Shown here in pieces: positions 1-4,542 of a stretch of DNA of 28,933 bases. A program made the translations under genes and the position numbers. The stretch's first letter is position 1; every line of letters starts with the position of its first letter. The notes under the pieces are model-generated. The model worked only from the letters and a program-made list of their open reading frames with translations. It did not search any database and was not told where the DNA came from. Origin of the DNA: a virus; the IMG/VR virus record IMGVR_UViG_3300017781_000079, positions 1-28,933 of that record. One strand, given 5' to 3'.

Positions 1-123
1 GGCTGGTGTGTCTGTTAATCCTACAAATGTTGATCCTGAGTCATCTGCTATGATGAATTTACTTGTGGTTGAATCATATTTCAATATCTTACCATTTGCT
101 ACACCAGTTGTATTAACATCTGA
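1..123. repeat. Terminal overlap, left copy (circular contig)
   Basis: The first 123 bases are identical to the last 123 bases of the window (28811-28933). The repeat lies inside a reading frame that is open across both ends and rejoins in frame, so the simplest reading is a circular or circularly permuted genome of about 28,810 bp linearised by assembly. A true direct terminal repeat in the middle of a fibre gene would be unusual for a virion end. Confidence 0.93.
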
Positions 124-591
124 CAGTGCATTTATAGATAAGGCACTTGTATCAAGATTCAAAGTAACTGAGCCAGAAGCACCACCACCTGAAAGGTGTG
201 TGCCTGCTACAACCTCTGTAATGTCACCAGCATAAGTGGCTGACCAACTTAATGCACCTGATCCATCTGTGATCAACACTTCATTGGCATTACCATCGTT
301 GTCAGGTAATGTGAAGGCCACATTGGCCGCAAGTGTTGTTGGTGCTTTGATTGATATTCTATGGACACCGTTGTCTGATGCCTCTTTTAATACAAGGCTA
401 CCTACTGCCGCACCACTCGTGCCAGCAATCTTTAGATCACCTTGTATGTCAGGATTCAACACATCAATTTTATCTGTGTTTAGATTGATGAAGTTTGAGT
501 CCAACTCATTGTGAGTAAGACTTGATCCTTTGTTTAAGTTTGAGCTTGTTACTGTTGTAGAAGTCAAACTCCTTGTGGTAATGTTAGCCAT
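1..591 (-). CDS. Large tail-fibre protein, N-terminal part (continues at the other end of the window)
   Basis: This is the first 197 codons of a 781-residue protein that runs off base 1 and continues at the right end of the window. The start is ATG at 591, preceded by AAGGGAG about eight bases upstream and 20 bp after the end of the preceding gene. The N-terminus (MANITTRSLT) leads into a Thr/Ser/Asn-rich stretch, then a segment with FTLPDNDGNANEVLITDGSG near residues 90-112. That segment is a pattern common in tail or head fibres of aquatic phages. Residue 170 is the methionine from which the right-hand piece appears open on its own. Inferred role: receptor-binding or side fibre. The fibre class is clear from composition and style; the receptor is unknown. 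Confidence 0.85.
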   Translation of the reverse strand, partial: MANITTRSLTSTTVTSSNLNKGSSLTHNELDSNFINLNTDKIDVLNPDIQGDLKIAGTSGAAVGSLVLKEASDNGVHRISIKAPTTLAANVAFTLPDNDGNANEVLITDGSGALSWSATYAGDITEVVAGTHLSGGGASGSVTLNLDTSALSINALSDVNTTGVANGKILKYDSTTSKFIIADDSGSTFVGLTDTPA

Positions 592-611
592 CGTTTATCT
601 CCCTTTCAAGA

Positions 612-1058
612 TTACTCCATAGTAATCGTTAAAGCACCAGCATTTATTTGCATAGTGTCTCCGGCTGTAACCGTTTTGGCCACTGTAAGAGCACCGTGAA
701 ACAATAAGTTACCACCTGTCAAGGCATCGTAGATACCAATGTGAGTCACTTGAGCATTGTAATTTGCTGTCGCTTGTGGGAAAACGATCGCCTGATCGTT
801 AGTCGCACTGTTACCAGATACCGTAAATGTCAGTGTGTCTGAAGCATTTGATCTGGTATAAGATCCCAATGTGATCTCTGTGCCTGTGCCAGAGTTGTCA
901 TCTGTTGGACCTGCTGTAGAGTGTAAACTTACAAAAATACCATCTGAGTTGTTGTTACCTGAGTTGGCCGCTGGTGGTGTGTATTCAGCACCGCCATTGT
1001 TTTTGAAGATATGATTCAACAGCTTGTTTTCCAAATAGTTTGAAGCATTATTAGCCAT
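612..1058 (-). CDS. Virion protein of the MANNASNYLEN type (tail or head accessory protein)
   Basis: A 148-residue protein starting MANNASNYLEN, with a core ending in THIGIYDALTGGNLLFHGAL (about residues 107-126) and a C-terminal ALTITME. I recognise this layout (short N-terminal helix, then a beta-rich region with G-S-Y-x-R and T-H-x-G-I-Y-D-A) as a widespread phage structural family usually annotated as hypothetical or tail protein. The precise role is not established to my knowledge. An Asn/Ser-rich insertion sits near residues 33-41. The ribosome site AAAGGAG lies a few bases before ATG 1058, and the large fibre follows 20 bp downstream. A perfect 14-bp AT palindrome at about 1091-1104 lies in the leader, and a TATAAATA box is centred near 1112. 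It is probably cotranscribed with the fibre. Confidence 0.75.
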   Translation of the reverse strand: MANNASNYLENKLLNHIFKNNGGAEYTPPAANSGNNNSDGIFVSLHSTAGPTDDNSGTGTEITLGSYTRSNASDTLTFTVSGNSATNDQAIVFPQATANYNAQVTHIGIYDALTGGNLLFHGALTVAKTVTAGDTMQINAGALTITME

Positions 1059-1108
1059 TTTAAGTCTCCTTTATATAAAGTTAAATTCTTAATATCAATT
1101 GATATGTG

Positions 1109-1116
1109 TATTTATA
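1109..1116 (-). promoter_or_regulatory. TATAAATA box upstream of the 612-1058 virion gene
   Basis: The minus strand reads TATAAATAC here, overlapping the stop codon of the HNH gene and about 50 nt before ATG 1058. The same octamer occurs at several other proposed minus-strand promoters in the window. No convincing -35 hexamer is found 17 bp upstream (CACTAT), so this is a weak or activator-dependent promoter at best. Confidence 0.35.
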
Positions 1117-1549
1117 TGTTTCTCACACGATGTATAGTGGTCTTAGAAACTTTGTATCGTTTGGCCAGGGTGCTCAGTGTTTCATCACTGGCCCTTATCT
1201 CTTTGACCTGCTGGGCATCAAGTTTCCTCACGAATCCCTGCCTACCAGCACTTATCATATCAGCCATATTTTGTTTCTGTGAGCCCAGACACAAATGAAA
1301 AGGATTCACACATTTGGGGTTATGGCATAGATGCCTTATGACCTTGTCTTTTGGTATGTTTTTTTGGTTGTGTATCCGCCAACTGGCCCTGTGTGCCAAC
1401 TCCTTGCCAAATCTGCCGTAGCCTGACTTGTATTTGCCTTGCCACTTCCAGCAGTGCTTTCTTGGGTCTTCTGCTTTTGGCCATTGAAACCAGCTATAAA
1501 ACTGCCAGGCTTCAAGATACCAAGGATCTTTACAGGGTGTGATTTTCAT
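1112..1549 (-). CDS. Free-standing HNH homing-type endonuclease with C-terminal helix-turn-helix
   Basis: A 145-residue protein. Residues about 45-105 form an HNH_3-type nuclease: a His at 53 in the AHRASW motif, then IRHLCHNPKCVNPFHL (71-86), giving His73, Asn82 and His85, with Cys75 and Cys80 suitable for zinc binding, and downstream QNMADM. The C-terminal 40 residues (TLAKRYKVSKTTIHRVR) read as a helix-turn-helix for DNA recognition. Known family role: site-specific DNA cleavage that promotes spread of its own gene. Start ATG 1549 follows GGAGCAGAGAGAATCAT. Neighbours: a 580-nt hairpin-rich non-coding stretch lies immediately upstream, and the virion gene at 612-1058 lies downstream. It is most likely a mobile passenger in the late region. 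It has no RuvC domain, so it is not an IscB-like effector. Confidence 0.88.
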   Translation of the reverse strand: MKITPCKDPWYLEAWQFYSWFQWPKAEDPRKHCWKWQGKYKSGYGRFGKELAHRASWRIHNQKNIPKDKVIRHLCHNPKCVNPFHLCLGSQKQNMADMISAGRQGFVRKLDAQQVKEIRASDETLSTLAKRYKVSKTTIHRVRNI

Positions 1550-2130
1550 ATGATTCTCTCTGCTCCATAATATTTATTGGATCAGGCGGCGATCCTTACC
1601 TGGTGGGACAAGCCCACGAAACAATTGGCCAAAGAGAAAAAGCGAAGCCAAGAGATATGAAAAGGCGACAGCCTTTTTGGTTGACTGCGAAGCAGTTGAC
1701 CAGACAACGAGACACACAAGCAGAGTGATTGAGCACTCACACCGCGGGCCAAGTGAATATCATTCAGTTTCACTTATGTTATAGCTATCTATCATATTCT
1801 ATTATTGTGTCATCATACCTGATCAAATGCTAAAGCATTCAATCAACAACCCCTCTTCAATGGGTTGTAGTTGTTAGTTGTTTCTCTATTTGAAGTAGTA
1901 AGATACATTCAGAAAACCAGAAAGTGCTTTTTTACCAGACCACATTGTTTATCGTATCTTGTTTATACCCTTGACTTGGTCTGCTGTCTCAATGTTGTGA
2001 GTTTGAATAACTGCCTGTCGTGTTTACACGGCCTAACACCTTATCATCAACATCGTATAATCCACTTACATCGTTATTTCGCGATACCGCTTCTTATACG
2101 GGTGGGTCTTTCCTTAACCCCAATGTTTCA
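1550..2130. other. Hairpin-rich non-coding stretch beside the HNH gene
   Basis: About 580 bp without a credible protein gene. The part from 1579 to 1867 contains at least nine local inverted repeats: 1579-1583/1591-1595, 1603-1607/1613-1617, 1625-1629/1647-1651, 1660-1666/1671-1677 (loop GACA), 1679-1688/1692-1701 (10 bp, loop GAA, two wobbles), 1723-1727/1734-1738, 1751-1757/1769-1775, 1826-1830/1835-1839 (loop TAAA) and 1847-1852/1862-1867. A further GTCGTG/CACGGC stem with loop TTTA lies near 2017-2032. Such dense, regularly spaced stems suggest a structured RNA, either as the long leader of the HNH mRNA or as a separate non-coding RNA. Strand is undetermined. The stem at 1660-1677 is followed by T runs on both strands and could terminate transcription. 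Confidence 0.5.
2030..2043. repeat. 14-bp repeat GGCCTAACACCTTA, copy 1
   Basis: The 14-mer ggcctaacacctta occurs here, directly after a small GTCGTG/CACGGC hairpin, and again at 2675-2688 inside the loop of the plus-strand terminator. Both copies are in non-coding DNA on either side of the 2131-2466 gene. A chance 14-bp match within 650 bp is unlikely. The function is unknown. Confidence 0.6.
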
Positions 2131-2466
2131 TTATACTATTTTCAATCTGGCTTTCGCAACCTTTTTTTCTGGTAATTCACCTTTTATAACATCAACACCA
2201 CCCACAGCCACTTCTATAGTGCCCAACTTGGGTTTGGATGATCCCATTTTGACCTCTATGTCCTTTTTGTCCTTTGGTTTCATTATCTCCCAATTGGTCC
2301 TTTTGAAGTAGCCACTGTTGTATCGCTTGGCATAATTTATGTCAGCCAGCTTAAACTCCCAGTGATCGTTATACACTGAATCCTTTATTTCTCTCTTGAC
2401 CCACACGAGATTGGTCTTGCCCGTTGCGGCCTTTGGTATCTTTGTTGGATCTGCCTTTTTTCCCAT
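2131..2466 (-). CDS. Unknown 111-residue basic protein
   Basis: I do not recognise a family. The protein is Lys-rich (MGKKADPTKI at the N-terminus; KPKDKKDIEVKMG near residues 63-75) with a mixed alpha/beta-like centre (VKREIKDSVYNDHWEFKLAD). No membrane segment or signal peptide is visible. The ATG at 2466 has no Shine-Dalgarno sequence. Instead TATAAATA ends only 8 nt before it, so transcription from that promoter would give a leaderless or nearly leaderless message. It is the first gene of late block 2, and its transcript would run on through the hairpin-rich stretch to the HNH gene. Its position suggests a late or accessory product. That it is a real gene is likely; its role is unknown. 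Confidence 0.6.
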   Translation of the reverse strand: MGKKADPTKIPKAATGKTNLVWVKREIKDSVYNDHWEFKLADINYAKRYNSGYFKRTNWEIMKPKDKKDIEVKMGSSKPKLGTIEVAVGGVDVIKGELPEKKVAKARLKIV

Positions 2467-2474
2467 AGTAATGT

Positions 2475-2509
2475 TATTTATAAAATAACGAAAAAATCAC
2501 GACAAAACG
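2475..2509 (-). promoter_or_regulatory. Phage-type promoter, copy A (start of late block 2)
   Basis: Reading down the minus strand, CGTTTTGTCGTGATTTTT is followed by 8 bases and then TTATAAATA. The same arrangement, with one substitution (C for T) in the upstream box and identical spacing, is found at 19351-19386 before late block 1. If TATAAA is the -10, a 17-bp spacer puts TTGTCG at -35 (4 of 6 matches to TTGACA). The conserved box extends well beyond a -35, which suggests a binding site for a phage activator. The predicted start of transcription falls next to ATG 2466. Confidence 0.65.
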
Positions 2510-2510
2510 G

Positions 2511-2539
2511 TTGATATTTCTTTCTTTTTAGTATATAAA
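2511..2539 (+). promoter_or_regulatory. Plus-strand sigma70-like promoter, divergent from copy A
   Basis: TTGATA (2511-2516), a 17-bp spacer and TATAAA (2534-2539) match the sigma70 consensus at 5 of 6 positions in each hexamer. It is back to back with the minus-strand promoter at 2475-2509. No plus-strand protein gene follows; the next feature on that strand is the intrinsic terminator at 2655-2709. Confidence 0.65.
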
Positions 2540-2654
2540 TAATATTAGCATTGTTAACTTAGGCATAGTTATAGTGCTCCCTAAAGATAGATCTAATCTA
2601 TCTGCTTAAGAAGAGTTGTGTTTCCTACTGCCATAGTCGCAACTCCTATTACTT

Positions 2655-2709
2655 AAAACGGTCCTGCTACTTTTGGCCTAACACCTTAGTAGCACGGCCG
2701 TTTTTTTTA
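2655..2709 (+). terminator. Strong intrinsic terminator (plus strand; also usable from the minus strand)
   Basis: The arms ACGGTCCTGCTACT (2658-2671) and AGTAGCACGGCCGT (2688-2701) pair over 14 positions with one G-U and one C-C mismatch. Flanking A residues (2655-2657) extend the pairing into the T run 2701-2708. On the minus strand the same stem is followed by only four T residues, so it should work less well in that direction. It could still end transcripts of late block 1, whose last genes lie just upstream on that strand. Confidence 0.85.
2675..2688. repeat. 14-bp repeat GGCCTAACACCTTA, copy 2 (terminator loop)
   Basis: This is an exact copy of the 14-mer at 2030-2043. Here it occupies most of the loop of the terminator hairpin, where it would be single-stranded in the plus-strand RNA and free to pair with or bind a partner. 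Confidence 0.6.
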
Positions 2710-2772
2710 TGGGTATAGTTATACCCAGAAGGTGCTTAAACCCCACTGTGTGTGCTTCTATGTGCTTCTAAA

Positions 2773-2949
2773 TTATGAAAATATGATGGTTTTATATTGA
2801 TTGTAGTAATATTCGTCATCTTCTACCTCATATGCTTCATATCCATAAAAGTGTAATAGATACTCACAAAAGGTGAATCTGAATAAAGGTGTGCTGAATT
2901 TTAGATCTGGTATTGCTTCGAGATTAAGCGAAGAAAGTCGCGATGACAT
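2773..2949 (-). CDS. Possible small protein, 58 residues, unknown
   Basis: From ATG 2949 the frame gives a 58-residue product with a hydrophobic, aromatic middle and an acidic, tyrosine-rich C-terminus (YEVEDDEYYYNQYK). It overlaps the end of the XhlA-like gene by 26 bp and is the last frame before the terminator at 2655-2709. The ribosome site is weak (GGCGG about nine bases upstream). A longer version starting at 3045 would overlap the XhlA-like gene by 122 bp and is less likely. The composition looks protein-like, but there is no recognised family, so this is a tentative gene. Confidence 0.35.
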   Translation of the reverse strand: MSSRLSSLNLEAIPDLKFSTPLFRFTFCEYLLHFYGYEAYEVEDDEYYYNQYKTIIFS

Positions 2950-3163
2950 TTGAAGCCGCCAATATAACGATACCAAAAAGTATTGACCAAACCCTTGTGT
3001 CAAGTTTCTCAATCTTTCTGTCCATTGATCCCATCGTTGATTCAATGTGGGCGAGGTGATTATTTTTTATAGTCTTTATGTCCGTGGAGATTATCTTGGT
3101 GTCTATTTCAAGCTGAGTTAGTCTAACTTCTGCTTTGGCTTTTTCTAACTCAATCTTGTCCAT
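2924..3163 (-). CDS. XhlA-like coiled-coil and membrane-anchor protein (lysis-associated candidate)
   Basis: A 79-residue protein with a long charged helix (MDKIELEKAKAEVRLTQLEI, continuing to about residue 55) predicted as coiled coil, then one C-terminal membrane segment (VWSILFGIVILAASNVIATF, about 58-77). This two-part plan matches haemolysin XhlA and related phage lysis-cassette proteins, which associate with the membrane and cooperate with a holin. I choose ATG 3163 because it overlaps the stop of the preceding small gene as TAATG. A TTG at 3196 would also be open but lies inside that gene. Its place at the end of the virion operon fits a lysis or membrane role. The family assignment rests on architecture rather than strong sequence motifs. 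Confidence 0.55.
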   Translation of the reverse strand: MDKIELEKAKAEVRLTQLEIDTKIISTDIKTIKNNHLAHIESTMGSMDRKIEKLDTRVWSILFGIVILAASNVIATFFA

Positions 3164-3264
3164 TAAACCCCAATCCATTTTTTGATCAATTTCCAAAGTT
3201 GTTTAAATGGCCATTTGATCACGGACCAAACCCAATTTGTAATTTTACATACTCTACATTTCAT
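3163..3264 (-). CDS. 33-residue cationic Trp/Lys-rich amphipathic peptide (candidate lysis peptide)
   Basis: The peptide begins MKCRVCK and continues with a helix-like segment holding five Trp and most of the Lys residues (WVWSVIKWPFKQLWKLIKKW, residues 11-30). It has no Asp or Glu, seven Lys and one Arg. ATG 3264 follows AGGAGATTAACAT, a good ribosome site that overlaps the stop codon of the upstream gene. Its own stop overlaps the next ATG as TAATG, so it sits in a tightly coupled chain. A CxxC pair lies at residues 3-6. The composition resembles membrane-active peptides. Together with the XhlA-like neighbour and the absence of an endolysin, I infer a possible role in membrane disruption at lysis. 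No family is recognised. Confidence 0.65.
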   Translation of the reverse strand: MKCRVCKITNWVWSVIKWPFKQLWKLIKKWIGV

Positions 3265-3275
3265 ATGTTAATCTC

Positions 3276-3716
3276 CTAAGAAGCATCCACCGTAGCATCT
3301 GTGCCACCATCTGCAGTTGAGTTGAAATATTTCCAAGCACTGCCATTGTAGTAGATCATTTGATTCTGTGTGTCGCCTGCTCCATCCGTTGTTAAAAATG
3401 CCATATCACCTTGTTGTGGCGATGCTGGTAAAGAAGCATAAGCTACTGGTTTTAAGTTGATAAAGTTTTCAATTTTGACCATAGAGGTCGCTGATTTGAC
3501 AGTAAGGTTGCCTGAAGCTGTGCTGACAGCTGTAACGGCGGCTGATATTTCGCCTGAGCTTTCTATCTTAGCGGCACCACCAGCAGTCCCTAAACCATCG
3601 ATTACAGCAGTCAGCTCGTCAAGAGCGGCTTTTAAATCAGCCCTTGCATTTGCTGGTGAATCTGTAGCTTCGTTTAAATTTGTAGTTGATACATTACCTG
3701 AATTGCCCCAAGCCAT
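3276..3716 (-). CDS. Small tail-fibre-like protein
   Basis: A 146-residue protein, Ala/Ser/Thr-rich. The N-terminal half (MAWGNSGNVSTTNLNEATDS, then ADLKAALDELTAVIDG) predicts helix and coiled coil. The C-terminal part has the pattern ASLPASPQQGDMAFLTTDG followed by QMIYYNGSAWKYF, which recurs at the tips of phage fibre proteins and resembles the C-terminus of the large fibre in this genome (AGDIYFNTTSNKVRVYDGSS). It has a good ribosome site, AAAGGAGG, before ATG 3716. It lies between the tail-tip genes and the lysis-like pair. Role inferred: minor fibre or tail-tip appendage. Confidence 0.65.
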   Translation of the reverse strand: MAWGNSGNVSTTNLNEATDSPANARADLKAALDELTAVIDGLGTAGGAAKIESSGEISAAVTAVSTASGNLTVKSATSMVKIENFINLKPVAYASLPASPQQGDMAFLTTDGAGDTQNQMIYYNGSAWKYFNSTADGGTDATVDAS

Positions 3717-3750
3717 ATGTATGCCTCCTTTAATTTTATAACATTATTTA

Positions 3751-4542
3751 TTAAATTTCTCTGGGTCTTATAACACCATCTTCAAACACATCTATAACGG
3801 GAGTGCCGTATGCCAATATGTCTATGGTGCCATCAGTTTCAGCAACTGAAGATCCATCGTATTTCAATAATCTCACCGTCTTGTTTGCTTTGCTTACCGT
3901 CTGCGGTGACAACACATCACTGGCTCCTGCCTTGTGTGCTGATAGAAATAAGCCCTTTAAGTTTGTGATCATTGTGAAAGGTATGACCCTCGCTGACACT
4001 GAGCCTGTAAATGTGCTGGTGTCTTGATCATATAATTTTTCTTGTTGGTATACGGGATTCTCAAACAAGATATACAAGTTGTTTAGACTTGGTGCCAATC
4101 TCTTGTCTCCTGCCGCATTGAAGTTTTCTACATACACGGTCACCCTCACATAACGAGCAGTGAAGTCAGTGTATTCTGATATGTAACCTGGCTTACACCA
4201 ATTCAACACCCAAAAGTGTGTCAGTGTGCCAGTGTCTGTGTTATCTGCTGTGTAAGGTGCTATGGTTGTAGCACTACTCATATCAGCATTGTTTGAATAT
4301 TCTATTGTGACCAAACTATCACCCGTGGTGCCCACTGTTATTCTTGGCACAACTGTCTTCACACTGCCAAAATCAATTACAGCAGTCTGATACCTCAATG
4401 GCACACCAGGTGCCCCACCATAACTTGCTCCTGTGTATTGTGTCCAACTGTCATAAGTGCTCCAACCATTTGAAAGGTCTGCCCAAGTGGCCGTGCCATC
4501 TACTATTAATACATTATTTTCTACATATCCGTTGCTTGGCAT
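3751..4542 (-). CDS. Tail-tip associated protein, beta-rich, unknown
   Basis: A 263-residue protein, predicted mostly beta. The first half has features of a jelly-roll or discoidin-like sandwich: an early WSTYDSWTQYTG stretch, AVIDFGSVKTVVPRITV, then FTARYVRVTVYVENF. The last of these is typical of ligand-binding beta-sandwich domains on phage tips. The start overlaps the stop of the gpJ-like gene (TAATG at 4542), so the two are translationally coupled and probably work together at the tail tip. No enzyme motif is seen. It could be a carbohydrate-binding or tip-decorating protein. The fold assignment is an inference from residue patterns only. Confidence 0.6.
   Translation of the reverse strand: MPSNGYVENNVLIVDGTATWADLSNGWSTYDSWTQYTGASYGGAPGVPLRYQTAVIDFGSVKTVVPRITVGTTGDSLVTIEYSNNADMSSATTIAPYTADNTDTGTLTHFWVLNWCKPGYISEYTDFTARYVRVTVYVENFNAAGDKRLAPSLNNLYILFENPVYQQEKLYDQDTSTFTGSVSARVIPFTMITNLKGLFLSAHKAGASDVLSPQTVSKANKTVRLLKYDGSSVAETDGTIDILAYGTPVIDVFEDGVIRPREI

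Larger units (their letters stand above)
2546..2709 (+). ncRNA. Predicted structured small RNA, about 165 nt, plus strand
   Basis: It is bounded by a sigma70-like promoter (-10 at 2534-2539, predicted start near 2546) and a strong terminator ending in eight T residues (2701-2708). Three stems follow one another: 2585-2592/2596-2603 (8 bp, 3-nt loop), 2613-2620/2638-2645 (8 bp with one wobble), and the terminator stem 2655-2671/2688-2704. No plausible plus-strand reading frame of useful length lies inside. The loop of the terminator carries the 14-mer ggcctaacacctta, also found at 2030-2043. Role unknown: it could be a regulatory RNA acting on phage or host messages. On the minus strand the region would instead act as the end of late block 1. 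Confidence 0.55.

Noticed and set aside
8-514. Plus-strand frames of 75 and 92 codons at the left edge
   Set aside because: They are antisense to the N-terminal part of the fibre gene, which has a good start and continues across the circular junction.
1582-1773. Minus-strand frame of 63 codons over the hairpin cluster
   Set aside because: It runs through many inverted repeats, has no ribosome site and no protein-like pattern; structure explains the region better.
1112-1867. IscB/OMEGA-like system (HNH gene plus structured RNA)
   Set aside because: The HNH protein is 145 residues long with no RuvC parts, and nothing resembles a guide segment. The link between nuclease and hairpins is left open as a finding only.
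1871-2311. Plus-strand frame of 146 codons, Cys- and Leu-rich
   Set aside because: Half of it is antisense to 2131-2466, it lacks a ribosome site, and its composition is atypical.
612-2466. Group I intron containing the HNH gene
   Set aside because: Genes on both sides are complete with their own starts and stops; no split coding sequence is seen.
2528-2634. Two tiny minus-strand frames (2593-2634, 13 residues; 2528-2566, 12 residues) with AGGAG or AGGGAG before them
   Set aside because: Very short and opposite to the proposed plus-strand RNA. They could be leader peptides, but nothing beyond the ribosome-like sites supports them.
2773-3045. Longer start (3045) for the frame ending at 2773
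   Set aside because: It would overlap the XhlA-like gene by 122 bp; only the shorter form from 2949 is kept, with low confidence.
2924-3196. TTG start at 3196 for the XhlA-like gene
   Set aside because: It lies inside the 33-residue gene; the ATG at 3163 has a TAATG overlap.
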